This document shows, piece after piece, positions 11,900 through 21,601 of a stretch of 64,000 nt of DNA. The notes under the pieces were generated by a model that worked only from the letters and a program-made list of their open reading frames with translations, did no database searches and was not told the origin of the DNA. The stretch is taken from contig NZ_JADKRR010000003.1 of the NCBI RefSeq assembly GCF_015351105.1, forward strand, positions 1 through 64,000. Direction: 5' to 3'. The DNA comes from Clavibacter sp. VKM Ac-2872. Lineage in GTDB: Bacteria; Actinomycetota; Actinomycetes; Actinomycetales; Microbacteriaceae. The stretch's first letter is position 1. Each line of letters opens with the position of its first letter. The translations under genes and the position numbers were made by a program.

Positions 11900-14443
11900 C
11901 TACTCGCGGAGCGCCGCGCCGAAGCGCTCGGCGGCCAGCCGCACGGATCCGTCGCGCGCCTCGCTCGCCTCGGCCGCCGTGAGGGTGCGGTCGGGAGCGC
12001 GGAAGCGGAGCGCGAACGTCAGCGAGCGGGTGCCGTCCGCGACGCCTGCACCGCGGTAGTCGTCCACCAGCCGGGCGGACTCGAGCAGCTCGCCCGCGCC
12101 CTCGATCACCGTGCGGAGGAGCTGCCCCGCCGGGACCTCGAGCGGCACGACGAGGCTGAGGTCCTGCGTGGCGACGGGCATCGAGGTGAGCGTGCGCACC
12201 TCGACCGCGCCGCCCGCCAGCTCCACGAGCCGGTCGAGGTCGACCTCGGCGAGCGCCACGCGCTCGGGCAGGTCGAGCTCGGCGGCGAGCGCGGGCAGCA
12301 GCTCGCCGGCGAAGCCCACGATGACGGGACCGTCCGCGGTCACGACCTCGACCGCGGCCGTGCGTCCCGGGTGCATCGCGATGTGCGCCCCCTGCTCGAA
12401 GCGGATCTCCACGCCCACCGCGTGCGCGAGCTGCCGGACGGCGTCGAGCGCGTCGACGAGTCCCGCGCGCTGCGCCGGGGTGCCCGGCTGCTTCGGCACG
12501 GCATCGCCGAGGATCAGCACGCCGACGTGGCGCGGCTGCGGCGGGATGCCCGCGTCGAGGGCGCGGAGCGCGTCCGGGTCGGGGCGCGCGGCGCCCGGCG
12601 GCATCTCGGGAGAGCCGTAGGCGACGCCGGCGCGGGGCAGGAACACGGTGCCGGTCTCGAAGACCGCGAGGTCGGTGGACCCGCGCGACAGGTTGCGCCG
12701 GGCGATGTCGATGAGCCCCGGCAGCAGCGAGCGGCGGAGGAACGGGAACGCGACGTCGAGAGGGTTCGCGAGGCGCACGGCGGGCGCGTCGTCGCGGTCG
12801 GCCGCGCCGAAGCGCGCGTTCTGCGCCTCGGAGGAGAACGGCGATCCCATCACCTCGGTGAGCCCGCCCGCGGCGAGCGCGATCGAGGCCTGGCGTCGGA
12901 GGCGCTGCGCGGCGGTGAGGCCGCGGCCGGGGGGGGCGACGGGCAGAACGGCGGGGATCCGGTCGTAGCCGACGATGCGCGCGACCTCCTCCACGAGGTC
13001 CGCGCGGTCGCGCAGGTCCGGGCGCCAGGTCGGCGGCGTGACGACGAGCACGCCGTCGCGCTCCTCCAGCGCGCAGCCCACGTCGACGAGCGCGTGGCGC
13101 ACCTCCTCCGCCGTGTAGTCGACGCCCACGAGCGACGCCGGGTAGCCCATGGGCAGCTCGATCGCCGCGCGCGGCGCGGTCGTGTCGAGGATCGAGCCGA
13201 GGCCCTCGGCGTGGCCCCCGGCGAGCTCCTCGAGGAGCTGCACGGCGCGCGCCGCGGCGGCGGGCGCGATCCGCGGGTCCACGCCCCGCTCGAAGCGCTT
13301 GGACGCCTCGCTCGGCAGCTTGTGCCGGCGGGCCGTGCGCGCGATCGACACGGGGTCGAAGCCCGCCGCCTCGATCAGCACGCGGCTCGTGCCGGCGCCG
13401 ATCTCGGTGGCCGCGCCGCCCATGACGCCCGCGAGCCCGACCGGGCCCGAGTCGTCCGCGATGACGAGGTCCTCGACGTGGAGCGCGCGCTCGCGCCCGT
13501 CGAGCGTGACGAGCGTCTCGCCCTCGGTCGCGCGGCGGACGACGATGCCGCCCTGCAGCCGGTCGAGGTCGTACGCGTGCAGCGGCTGGCCGAGCTCGAG
13601 CATGACGTAGTTGGTGATGTCCACGGCGAGCGAGATCGACCGCACGCCCGCGAGGGTGAGCCGGGACACCATCCACGGCGGCGTGGGCCGGGAGAGGTCG
13701 ATGCCGGAGACCACGCGCGTGACGAACACGTCCGCGCCCGCGCGTCCGCGGATCGGGGCGGCGTCGTCGACGCGCACCTCCACGCCCGGGACGGGTGCGT
13801 CGGCCGCGAGCAGCGCGAGCGCGTCGGCGGGGTCGGTGAACGCGGCGCCCGTGGCGTGCGCGTACTCCCGGGCGATGCCGCGGATCGAGAACGCGTAGCC
13901 GCGGTCGGGCGTGACGTTGACCTCGACCGCGCGGTCGTCGAGGTGCAGGAGCGCGAGCGCGTCCGTGCCGACCTCGGGGTCGAGGCCGAGCGAGGAGAGG
14001 ACGAGGATCCCGTCGTGCTCCTCCCCCAGGCCGAGCTCCCGCGACGACGCGATCATGCCGTCCGACACATGCCCGTACGTCTTCCGCGCGCTGATGGGGA
14101 ACGGCCCGGGGAGCACCGCGCCGGGCAGGCTCACCACGACCTTGTCCCCGACGGCGAAGTTGTGCGCGCCGCAGACGATGCCGCGCACGTCCGCGCCGCC
14201 GTCGGCCGCCGTGGCGCCCTCGGGCGCGACGCGGACGGAGCACCAGTTGATGGTCTTGCCGTTGGTCTGCGGCTCGGGGCTCGCCTCGAGCACCTGCCCG
14301 ACGACGACGGGGCCGGAGATCGAGAACGCGTGCACGTCCTCCTCCTCGAGGCCCACCTTCACGAGGGCGGCGTGGACGTCCTCGGGGGTGACCCCCGCGG
14401 GGAGCTCGACGTGCTCGCCGAGCCAGCTGATCGGGATCCTCAC
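11900..14443 (-). CDS. pheT: Phenylalanyl-tRNA synthetase beta subunit
   Basis: Beta chain of the heterotetrameric PheRS. The 847 residues follow the bacterial order: a tRNA-binding OB domain from about residue 40 to 155, the B3/B4 editing domain, B5, the catalytic-like class II fold, and a C-terminal ferredoxin-fold anticodon-binding domain (about 755-847, from PVATQDLSLVV). The start is GTG, two bases after the pheS stop codon, so both chains are made from one transcript. The next gene, argC, lies 54 bp downstream with its own promoter. Confidence 0.96.
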   Translation of the reverse strand: MRIPISWLGEHVELPAGVTPEDVHAALVKVGLEEEDVHAFSISGPVVVGQVLEASPEPQTNGKTINWCSVRVAPEGATAADGGADVRGIVCGAHNFAVGDKVVVSLPGAVLPGPFPISARKTYGHVSDGMIASSRELGLGEEHDGILVLSSLGLDPEVGTDALALLHLDDRAVEVNVTPDRGYAFSIRGIAREYAHATGAAFTDPADALALLAADAPVPGVEVRVDDAAPIRGRAGADVFVTRVVSGIDLSRPTPPWMVSRLTLAGVRSISLAVDITNYVMLELGQPLHAYDLDRLQGGIVVRRATEGETLVTLDGRERALHVEDLVIADDSGPVGLAGVMGGAATEIGAGTSRVLIEAAGFDPVSIARTARRHKLPSEASKRFERGVDPRIAPAAAARAVQLLEELAGGHAEGLGSILDTTAPRAAIELPMGYPASLVGVDYTAEEVRHALVDVGCALEERDGVLVVTPPTWRPDLRDRADLVEEVARIVGYDRIPAVLPVAPPGRGLTAAQRLRRQASIALAAGGLTEVMGSPFSSEAQNARFGAADRDDAPAVRLANPLDVAFPFLRRSLLPGLIDIARRNLSRGSTDLAVFETGTVFLPRAGVAYGSPEMPPGAARPDPDALRALDAGIPPQPRHVGVLILGDAVPKQPGTPAQRAGLVDALDAVRQLAHAVGVEIRFEQGAHIAMHPGRTAAVEVVTADGPVIVGFAGELLPALAAELDLPERVALAEVDLDRLVELAGGAVEVRTLTSMPVATQDLSLVVPLEVPAGQLLRTVIEGAGELLESARLVDDYRGAGVADGTRSLTFALRFRAPDRTLTAAEASEARDGSVRLAAERFGAALRE

Positions 14444-14445
14444 GA

Positions 14446-15483
14446 CTACACCACCATCCCGAACTGCGCGCCGAATCGGATATCGCCCTCGACGATGTCG
14501 CGCATGTCGGAGAGGTCGTTGCGGAACATGAGGGTGCGCTCGGTGCCCATGCCGAACGCGAAGCCCTGGTACTCGTCGGGGTCGATGCCCGCCGAGCGCA
14601 GCACGTTCGGGTTCACCATGCCGCAGCCGCCCCACTCGATCCAGCGGGGTCCGCCCGCGGCGGCCGGGTGCCAGACGTCCATCTCGGCGCTCGGCTCGGT
14701 GAAGGGGAAGTAGTTGGGGCGCAGGCGGATGCGCGCGTCCTCGCCGAACATCGACCGCGCGAAGTGCTCGAGCGTGCCGCGCAGGTGCGCCATGGTGAGG
14801 CCGCGGTCGATCGCGATGCCCTCGATCTGGCGGAACGCGGGCGTGTGCGTCGCGTCGAGCTCGTCGCTGCGGAAGGTGCGGCCCTGCGCGATCGTGTACA
14901 CGGGCAGCTCGTCGGCGAGCAGCGTGCGGATCTGCACGGGCGACGTGTGCGTGCGCAGCACCAGGTGCGCGTCGGTCGGATCCACGTAGAAGGAGTCCTG
15001 CATCGCTCGCGCCGGGTGGTCAGGCGGGAAGTTGAGCGCGTCGAAGTTGAACCACTCGCTCTCGAGCTCGGGGCCCTCGTTCACCTGCCACCCCATCCCG
15101 ACGAAGATGTCCGCGATGCGCTCCTCGAGCATGGTGAGCGGATGGCGGGCACCGGCGCGCCAGCGGCTCGGCAGCGCGGTGACGTCGACGGCCTCGGCGA
15201 CGAGCCGCTCGGCGGCCTCCTGCTCCTGGATCTCCGACTCGCGCGCCTGGAACGCCTGCGTGACGCGGGCGCGCGACTGGCCGACGAGCTTGCCGGCCTC
15301 CTTGCGCTGTTCGGGCGGCAGCGAGCGGAGCGATCCGTTCAGCCGGGCGAGCGGCGACGCCTCGCCGATGTGGGCGGAGCGGGCCTCGGCGAGCGACGCG
15401 GAGCCGGTGGTCGCGGCGAGCGCGGCCATCGCCTGCTCCACGGCGGCGCCGACGGTCTCCTCGGAGATCTGGGGTTCGGACAT
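14446..15483 (-). CDS. pheS: Phenylalanyl-tRNA synthetase alpha subunit
   Basis: Catalytic alpha chain of PheRS (345 residues). The N-terminal third is a helical, probably coiled-coil tRNA-contacting arm. The class II core carries motif 2 around HTPAFRQIEGI and motif 3 as GFAFGMGTERTLM near the C-terminus. The ATG overlaps nothing; a TAGACT hexamer ends 8 bases upstream and could be the -10 of a nearly leaderless pheST transcript. A small GC hairpin (15519-15533) lies between it and the end of gluD. The gap is too short for a T-box. Confidence 0.97.
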   Translation of the reverse strand: MSEPQISEETVGAAVEQAMAALAATTGSASLAEARSAHIGEASPLARLNGSLRSLPPEQRKEAGKLVGQSRARVTQAFQARESEIQEQEAAERLVAEAVDVTALPSRWRAGARHPLTMLEERIADIFVGMGWQVNEGPELESEWFNFDALNFPPDHPARAMQDSFYVDPTDAHLVLRTHTSPVQIRTLLADELPVYTIAQGRTFRSDELDATHTPAFRQIEGIAIDRGLTMAHLRGTLEHFARSMFGEDARIRLRPNYFPFTEPSAEMDVWHPAAAGGPRWIEWGGCGMVNPNVLRSAGIDPDEYQGFAFGMGTERTLMFRNDLSDMRDIVEGDIRFGAQFGMVV

Positions 15484-15545
15484 GAGGCCCGAGTCTACCG
15501 AGCGGGTGCGTCGCTCCCGGCCCGCGCCGGGCCCCCGCGAGACGG

Positions 15546-16370
15546 CTACGCGCCCTGCGAGGTCCCGGCGGCGACGGTCTTGGCCACGCGCGGTCCGCGC
15601 TTCCGGGCCAGGCGCCGCGCGACGGTCGACACCGTGAGGTTCAGCACGAGGTACATGCCCACCATGACCACGAAGATCGGCAGCGAGTTGGCGCGGCTCG
15701 TGGCCTCGAGGATCAGCTCGCCCTGCTTGGTGAGGCCGACGAGGCTGACGATCGTGCCGAGCGCCGTGTCCTTGATGAGCACCACGAGCTGGGCGACGAT
15801 GATCGGCAGCATCGTCCGGAACGCCTGCGGGAACTCCACCAGCAGCCGGTTCTGCAGCGGCCGGAGCCCGATCGCCAGCCCGGCCTCGCGCTGTCCGCGC
15901 GGCAGGCCGAGGATGCCCGAGCGCAGCGCCTCGCCGATGATCGCGCCGTTGTAGAGCGTCAGCGCGGTGACCACCGACCAGTAGGGGCCGATCGGGAAGA
16001 TCAAGTAGATGAACAGCATCATCAGCAGCACGGGCATGCCGCGGAAGAACTCGAGCACGACGGTGACGGCGTAGCGGATCACCCGGTGCTCGCTCATCCG
16101 GAGGAGCGCGAGCACCATGCCGAGCAGGATCGCGAGCACGGCGGCGACCGCGGCCGACTGCAGGACGACCCACAGGCCCTTGAGCAGCAGGCCCCAGACG
16201 AGCGGGTCGTTGAGCACGAGCCAGATGTCGGGGCTGAACTGGCCCGCCTGCTGCAGCTTCACGGCGGCGAACGCGAGCACGGCGGCCACGATCACGCCCG
16301 TCACGACGGAGAGGATGCGGGAGCGACGGCGGGCACGGGGGCCTGGCACGTCGTAGAGGACCTGGCTCAT
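15546..16370 (-). CDS. gluD: Amino-acid ABC transporter permease (glutamate type)
   Basis: Inner-membrane permease of a polar amino-acid importer, 274 residues with about five to six membrane segments. It contains the HisM/GlnP-type family block EFFRGMPVLLMMLF and the EAA-type ATPase contact loop GLRPLQNRLLVEFPQAFR. The ATG overlaps the gluC stop codon (ATGA). Compared with gluC it has an N-terminal extension of about 60 residues that adds one membrane segment, as in the GluD subunit of the corynebacterial glutamate system. Confidence 0.85.
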   Translation of the reverse strand: MSQVLYDVPGPRARRRSRILSVVTGVIVAAVLAFAAVKLQQAGQFSPDIWLVLNDPLVWGLLLKGLWVVLQSAAVAAVLAILLGMVLALLRMSEHRVIRYAVTVVLEFFRGMPVLLMMLFIYLIFPIGPYWSVVTALTLYNGAIIGEALRSGILGLPRGQREAGLAIGLRPLQNRLLVEFPQAFRTMLPIIVAQLVVLIKDTALGTIVSLVGLTKQGELILEATSRANSLPIFVVMVGMYLVLNLTVSTVARRLARKRGPRVAKTVAAGTSQGA

Positions 16371-17014
16371 CGGGAGACCGCCACTCGCTTCTCGAGGTGG
16401 TCCGCCAGCTGGCCGAGCGGGACCGTGATGATGAGGTAGAAGAACGCGACGCCCACGAACACCCAGACGACCGCGTTCCCGTTGGCGTTCGCGACGTCGC
16501 GGCCCACGTTGAACAGCTCGTAGATGAAGTAGGCGCCCGCGATCGACGTGTTCTTGGTGAGCGCGATGACGACGTTGATCAGCGGCGGGATGACCGTGCG
16601 CACGGCCTGCGGCAGGATCACCGACCCCAGCGTCTGCGAGAACGTGAGCCCGATGCTGCGCGCGGCCTCGGCCTGGCCGACCGGCACGCTGTTGATGCCG
16701 GAGCGGATCGCCTCGGCGAAGAACGGCGCCGTGTAGAGCGTGAGCGCGAGCACCGCGGCCGTCATGAACGGCAGCGCGCCCGAGATCGACGTGATCACGA
16801 CGCTGAAGAAGGTGAACACGAGCAGCAGCGGGGTGTTCCGCAGCAGCTCGACGTAGATGGTGGAGGTGGCGCGCAGGCTGGCGACGGGCGAGATCCTCAT
16901 CGCGGCGATCACGACCCCGAGCGGGAGGGCGAACAGCACGGTGAGGCCGAGGAGGCGCAGCGTGCCGCCGAACCCCCGCAGGAACACGTCGAGATTGTCG
17001 AGGATCACATCCAC
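16367..17014 (-). CDS. gluC: Amino-acid ABC transporter permease (glutamate type)
   Basis: Second permease of the importer, 215 residues with about five membrane segments. It shows LLRNTPLLLVFTFFSV and the ATPase contact loop GLTFSQTLGSVILPQAVR. The start is GTG, chosen because AGGAGG lies at ideal distance; the frame upstream is open but lacks sense. It follows gluB after 115 bp containing a strong hairpin, which would let the binding protein be made in excess over the permeases. Confidence 0.86.
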   Translation of the reverse strand: MDVILDNLDVFLRGFGGTLRLLGLTVLFALPLGVVIAAMRISPVASLRATSTIYVELLRNTPLLLVFTFFSVVITSISGALPFMTAAVLALTLYTAPFFAEAIRSGINSVPVGQAEAARSIGLTFSQTLGSVILPQAVRTVIPPLINVVIALTKNTSIAGAYFIYELFNVGRDVANANGNAVVWVFVGVAFFYLIITVPLGQLADHLEKRVAVSR

Positions 17015-17088
17015 GGCGCACCTCCTATGGTCTGCGCCCGGCGCGGCCGGGCGATGGCGGATCCGGGCTCGGGTGCCCGGACGAGGGA

Positions 17089-17122
17089 GGGTCCCGCGCG
17101 CGCCTCGGCGCACGCGGGACCC
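17089..17122. terminator. Hairpin between gluB and gluC
   Basis: Perfect 10-base arms, GGGTCCCGCG at 17089-17098 and its complement at 17113-17122, with a 14-base loop. It has no T-run. In ABC importer operons such hairpins after the binding-protein gene commonly reduce read-through or protect the upstream mRNA. Confidence 0.5.
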
Positions 17123-17129
17123 GGTGGGA

Positions 17130-18053
17130 CTAGTAGCGGTCGATCGCCGGCGGCTGCGGCGTCTCGATGACCGTGCCGGCCGTCGCCTCGAACAGGCGCG
17201 CCCAGGTGCCGTCGTCGTAGGCCTCCTGCAGCGTGTCGTTGATGAAGGTGCGGAACGCCTCGTCGCCCTTGGCGATGCCGATGCCATAGGGCTCCTGGGT
17301 GAAGGTCTCGCCGTCGCCGACGAGCTTGAACTCGCCCTCGTTCTGGTCGATGAAGCCGGAGAGGATCACGTTGTCCGTCGTGACCGCGGACACCTGGCCG
17401 TTGCGCAGCGGGTCGAGGCACTTGCTGTAGACGTCGGTCGGCACGACGACCGCGCCGAACGTGGCCTCGATGTTCGCGGCGGGGGTGGATCCGGCGACGG
17501 AGCAGACCTGCTTGCCGCGGACGTCCTCGGGCGTGTTGATCGTGGTGTCGTCCGCGAGGACCATGAGCGCCTGGCCGGCGACGTAGTACGGGCCCGCGAA
17601 GTCGACGACCTCCTTGCGCTTGTCGTTGATCGTGTAGGTCGCGACGACCGCGTCGACCGAGCCGTTCTGGATGAAGGGCTCGCGGTTCGCGGACACCGTC
17701 TCGGTGAACTTGATCGAGTCGAAGGGGATGCCCATCTTGCTGGCGACGAGCGCCGCGATGGCGACGTCGAAGCCCGCGGGCTTGCCGTCGAGGCCCGCGA
17801 GACCGAAGAGCGGCTGGTCGAACTTGGTGCCGACCTTCATCTCGCCCGCCGCCGCGAGGCGCGCCATCGTGGTGCCCTCGTCGAACGTCGGGTTCTCCGC
17901 GAGCGCGAGCTTGTAGGGGCCGTCGCCGTTCTCGGGGGCGTTCGTGCCGGCGTCGATGCCGCTGTTCGACGCGCTGCCGGCGGCGCCGCAGCCCGTGAGG
18001 GCGACGACGACGATCGCGGCGGCCGCGGCGAGGGTCAGTTTCCTGTTCTTCAT
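17130..18053 (-). CDS. gluB: Glutamate-type substrate-binding lipoprotein
   Basis: Extracellular solute-binding protein of family 3, 307 residues. A lipoprotein signal peptide ends in the lipobox LTGC, with C22 as lipidated cysteine. The mature part has the expected two-lobe sequence blocks (MKVGTKFDQPLFG, GFDVAIAALVASKMG, VDAVVATYTINDKR). The gene set and subunit sizes match the GluABCD glutamate importer of corynebacteria, but aspartate, glutamine or another polar amino acid cannot be excluded from sequence. It lies 154 bp after gluA. Confidence 0.87.
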   Translation of the reverse strand: MKNRKLTLAAAAAIVVVALTGCGAAGSASNSGIDAGTNAPENGDGPYKLALAENPTFDEGTTMARLAAAGEMKVGTKFDQPLFGLAGLDGKPAGFDVAIAALVASKMGIPFDSIKFTETVSANREPFIQNGSVDAVVATYTINDKRKEVVDFAGPYYVAGQALMVLADDTTINTPEDVRGKQVCSVAGSTPAANIEATFGAVVVPTDVYSKCLDPLRNGQVSAVTTDNVILSGFIDQNEGEFKLVGDGETFTQEPYGIGIAKGDEAFRTFINDTLQEAYDDGTWARLFEATAGTVIETPQPPAIDRY

Positions 18054-18207
18054 GGTTCCCGTTTCTCTGCTGGTGAGGTGGATGACGGACGCGATGGGGA
18101 TCGCTCGTGGTGCGTGGTGCGGGTCGTGCCGTGGTGCGGCGCCCGGACGCGCCTGCCTCGGCGGCGCCCGGATGCGGGTGCGGGAGGGCGCGTGCCCTCC
18201 GCGCGCG

Positions 18208-18996
18208 TCAGTGGGCGAGGATCTTGGAGAGGAAGTCCTGCGCGCGGGGGCTCTGCGGGTCGTCGAAGAACGCCTGGGGGGTGGTGTCCTCCTCGATGGC
18301 GCCGTCGGCCATGAAGATCACGCGGTCCGCGGCCTTGCGGGCGAAGCCCATCTCGTGGGTGACGACCATCATCGTCATGCCGTCCTTCGCGAGGCCGACC
18401 ATCACGTCGAGGACCTCGGTGATCATCTCGGGGTCGAGCGCGGAGGTCGGCTCGTCGAGGAGGATCAGCTTCGGGTCCATCGCGAGCGCCCGGGCGATCG
18501 CGACGCGCTGCTGCTGGCCGCCGGAGAGCTGGGCCGGCATCTTCTGCGCCTGGTTGGCGACGCCGACGCGGTCGAGGAGCTCCATCGCCCGCTTCTCCGC
18601 CTCGGCCTTGCCCTGCTTCCGCACCTTGATGGGGCCGAGGGTCACGTTCTCGAGCACGGTCTTGTGCGCGAAGAGGTTGAAGGACTGGAACACCATGCCG
18701 ACGTCGGCGCGCAGGCGCGCGAGCTCGGCGCCCTCGGCCGGGAGGTACTGGCCGTCGATGGTGATGGTGCCGTCGTCGATGGTCTCGAGCCGGTTGATCG
18801 CGCGGCACAGCGTGGACTTGCCGGATCCGCTGGGGCCGATGACGACGACGACCTCACCACGGTTGACCGTGGTCGAGATGTCCTTGAGGACGTGCAGGTC
18901 CCCGAAGTGCTTGTTGACGTGGGATACGACGACCAGGGGCTCGCCGACCGCTGCTGCGGCGGGCGAGGCGGGGTCCGCCGTCGGGCTCTGCTCCAT
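18208..18996 (-). CDS. gluA: Amino-acid ABC transporter ATP-binding protein
   Basis: Cytoplasmic ATPase of the importer, 262 residues. Walker A GPSGSGKS (54-61), ABC signature LSGGQ (157-161) and Walker B followed by DEPTSALD (181-188) are intact, and the overall match is to the GlnQ/GluA class. The N-terminal 20 residues are a low-complexity extension. A TATGGT -10 hexamer ends 6 bases before the ATG, so the gluABCD transcript probably starts at the start codon. Order gluA-gluB-gluC-gluD. Confidence 0.92.
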   Translation of the reverse strand: MEQSPTADPASPAAAAVGEPLVVVSHVNKHFGDLHVLKDISTTVNRGEVVVVIGPSGSGKSTLCRAINRLETIDDGTITIDGQYLPAEGAELARLRADVGMVFQSFNLFAHKTVLENVTLGPIKVRKQGKAEAEKRAMELLDRVGVANQAQKMPAQLSGGQQQRVAIARALAMDPKLILLDEPTSALDPEMITEVLDVMVGLAKDGMTMMVVTHEMGFARKAADRVIFMADGAIEEDTTPQAFFDDPQSPRAQDFLSKILAH

Positions 18997-19002
18997 GCGA
19001 AC

Positions 19003-19008
19003 ACCATA
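19003..19008 (-). promoter_or_regulatory. -10 element of gluABCD (leaderless)
   Basis: TATGGT on the minus strand, 6 bases before the gluA ATG. A -35 box is not evident. The 150 bp between trmH-type gene and gluA hold nothing else I can recognise. Confidence 0.5.
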
Positions 19009-19147
19009 TCCGTGACGGTGTTTCGTCCGCGTTTCCGCGGGGCATCGTCACCCCATCGTGACGCGTGGGCCGCTTTTCCGCCGATCAGGGGCAGTGTGGG
19101 CGCCCGTCGGATGACCAGGCACGCGACAGGTGTCCGGCGCGCGAGGG

Positions 19148-19948
19148 TCAGGTGCGCTGCGCGAACGCCGACTCGTAGAGGCAGACGGACGCGGCCGTCG
19201 CGAGGTTCATGGACTCCGCCTGGCCGTAGATCGGCACCACCACGGCGCGGTCGGCGAGGGCGAGGTGCTCGTCCTGGAGGCCGCGCGCCTCGTTGCCGAA
19301 GAGCCACGCGGTGGGGCCGGCGAGGCCGCCCGAGGTCCGCTCCGCGAGGAGGTCGTCGCCCTTCACATCCGCGGCGAGGACCTGCAGCCCCGCCGCCTTC
19401 ACGCGCTCGAGCACGGCGTCGAGCTCGGGCATGATCGCGACCGGCAGGTGGAAGAGCGAGCCCGTCGTCGCGCGTACGACCTTGGGGTTGTAGAGGTCGA
19501 CGGAGCGGCCCGTGAGGATCACCGCGTCGGCTCCCGCGGCGTCGGCCGCGCGGATGATGGTGCCCGCGTTGCCGGGGTCGCGCACCTCCTCGAGGATCGC
19601 GATGAGGCGCGGCCCGTCGCCGAGGATCTGCTTGAGCGAGGTCGGGAACTGCCGGCACACGCCCACCACGCCCTGCGGCGTGACGGTGTCGGCCATCGAG
19701 GCGATCACGTCCTCGGTGACGAACTCCACCTCGACGTCCGCCTCCCGGACGGCGCGCGCGAGGTCCGGGTAGCGATCGAGGGCCGTGGGGGTCGCGAACA
19801 GCTCCTGGACGAGGTCCGGACGGAAGGCGAGCGCCTCGGAGACGGCCTGCGGCCCCTCGAGGAGGAAGAGGCCCGTGTCGGCGCGCGCATCCCGCTTCGC
19901 GAGCTTGGCGACGCCACGGACACGCGGGGAGCGGGGGTTGTCGAGCAT
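19148..19948 (-). CDS. SpoU/TrmH-family RNA 2'-O-methyltransferase
   Basis: 266 residues of the SPOUT superfamily. The N-terminal part is an RNA-binding substrate domain (residues about 1-95). The knotted catalytic domain carries the three family motifs: EEVRDPGNAGTIIRAADA, LFGNEARGL and the C-terminal SMNLATAASV. It methylates a ribose in rRNA or tRNA; the position cannot be told. Placement after rplT and before pheST is common in actinobacteria. It has its own -10 element directly after the rplT terminator, ending 6 bases before the ATG. Confidence 0.9.
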   Translation of the reverse strand: MLDNPRSPRVRGVAKLAKRDARADTGLFLLEGPQAVSEALAFRPDLVQELFATPTALDRYPDLARAVREADVEVEFVTEDVIASMADTVTPQGVVGVCRQFPTSLKQILGDGPRLIAILEEVRDPGNAGTIIRAADAAGADAVILTGRSVDLYNPKVVRATTGSLFHLPVAIMPELDAVLERVKAAGLQVLAADVKGDDLLAERTSGGLAGPTAWLFGNEARGLQDEHLALADRAVVVPIYGQAESMNLATAASVCLYESAFAQRT

Positions 19949-19954
19949 GGCCCA

Positions 19955-19960
19955 ACACTA
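19955..19960 (-). promoter_or_regulatory. -10 element of the SpoU methyltransferase gene
   Basis: TAGTGT on the minus strand, 6 bases before the ATG at 19948, immediately after the terminator hairpin of the rplT operon. Confidence 0.45.
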
Positions 19961-19990
19961 ACGGCGCGCCCCCGGATGGGGACGCGCCGT
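19961..19990 (-). terminator. Terminator after infC-rpmI-rplT
   Basis: GC-rich hairpin with arms ACGGCGCG and CGCGCCGT plus an inner CCCC/GGGG stem, 20 bp after the rplT stop codon. Downstream T-content is modest. Confidence 0.6.
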
Positions 19991-20010
19991 CGGCGGTGGG
20001 GCGGGATGCG

Positions 20011-20403
20011 CTAGGCGTTCGCCGCGACCTTGGGGGCCGAGGTGTTCGCGGGCAGGGCGGCCTTGGCCGTCTGCACGAGGGACGCGAACGTCGCGGGCTC
20101 GTGGACCGCGAGCTCCGCGAGGATGCGGCGGTCGACCTGGACGCCGGCGAGCGACAGACCCTGGATGAGGCGGTTGTACGTCAGGCCGTTCGCGCGGGCC
20201 GCGGCGTTGATGCGCTGGATCCAGAGGCGACGGAACTCGCCCTTCTTCGCACGGCGGTCGCGGTACGCGTAGACGAGGGAGTGGGTGACCTGCTCCTTGG
20301 CCTTGCGGTACAGGCGCGAGCGCTGCCCGCGGTAGCCGGCGGCGCGCTCGAGGATGACCCGACGCTTCTTGTGGGCGTTGACGGCCCTCTTGACTCTTGC
20401 CAT
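20011..20403 (-). CDS. rplT: Ribosomal protein bL20
   Basis: 130-residue primary rRNA-binding protein of the large subunit. The start [15 protein letters not shown] and the segment [16 protein letters not shown] are typical, with an extended basic N-terminus that enters the 50S core. The C-terminal tail of about 15 residues beyond the core is variable in actinobacteria. It is the last gene of the infC-rpmI-rplT operon and ends in a hairpin. Confidence 0.98.
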   Translation of the reverse strand: MARVKRAVNAHKKRRVILERAAGYRGQRSRLYRKAKEQVTHSLVYAYRDRRAKKGEFRRLWIQRINAAARANGLTYNRLIQGLSLAGVQVDRRILAELAVHEPATFASLVQTAKAALPANTSAPKVAANA

Positions 20404-20449
20404 TTCAGTGATTCCTATTCGAGTTCAGGTGTCGCGGACGACGAGGGGC

Positions 20450-20636
20450 CTAGCGGCCGAGGAGCTTCTTGGCGACCTTCATGTCGGCCTTGGCCAGCGG
20501 CTGGTCCTGGTTGAGTCGCGCCTTGCGCCCGGAGGACTTGACCTCGAGGTTGTGCCGCATGCCCGCCTGCTGCTTCATGATCTTGCCGCTGCCGGTGATC
20601 TTGAAACGCTTCTTGGCACCCGAGTGGGTCTTCTGC

Positions 20637-20644
<8 letters not shown>
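20450..20644 (-). CDS. rpmI: Ribosomal protein bL35
   Basis: 64-residue large-subunit protein, strongly basic. It starts [20 protein letters not shown], as expected. The start overlaps the infC coding end by 8 bases, so the two are translationally coupled. rplT follows after 46 bp. Confidence 0.98.
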
Positions 20645-21230
<586 letters not shown>

Positions 21231-21601
21231 GGACTGCTCCTATTCGTGTCTTCGGGTGGCCCGGCGGCGGTGTGCCGCTCGAAACGAGACGAGGAGAGTT
21301 CTTCACCAGGGTGCGACGGTACGTCGTACTCGGCAACACGCCCTTCCCCGCTCTTCAGCGGGGCTCCCGTCCTCCGGCCCCGGTGAGGGAGCCGTGCGGA
21401 CGGGGGAGCGAAATCGACCCGGTAACCTATGGAGGCGGTCAAGCGCGGGTGGGAGATCAATCCTCTTTCGAACCGGGACTGTGACAGCCCCGGAGCCGTC
21501 GATCAGCATAGCAGACGCCGGCACCGCCCCGGAAGGGCGGGCGTCGTCCGCATCCCGGAGCCGTCCGGCGCCATCCGGCCGCCCCGAGCAGGAGGACAGA
21601 C
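21231..21601. promoter_or_regulatory. infC leader and divergent promoter region
   Basis: 371 bp without a gene, between infC (leftward) and the DUF1844 gene (rightward). It contains a 7-bp hairpin with a 4-base loop at 21346-21363 (CCCCGCT and its complement), in the likely 5' leader of infC. I see no riboswitch consensus. Open frames here lack any family likeness and are not called. Confidence 0.4.

Noticed and set aside
11858-14713. Plus-strand ORF of 951 codons
   Set aside because: Complement of pheT, with no domain and shadow composition.
15484-15545. T-box or attenuator before pheST
   Set aside because: Only 62 bp and one small hairpin; no specifier loop or antiterminator pair could be drawn.
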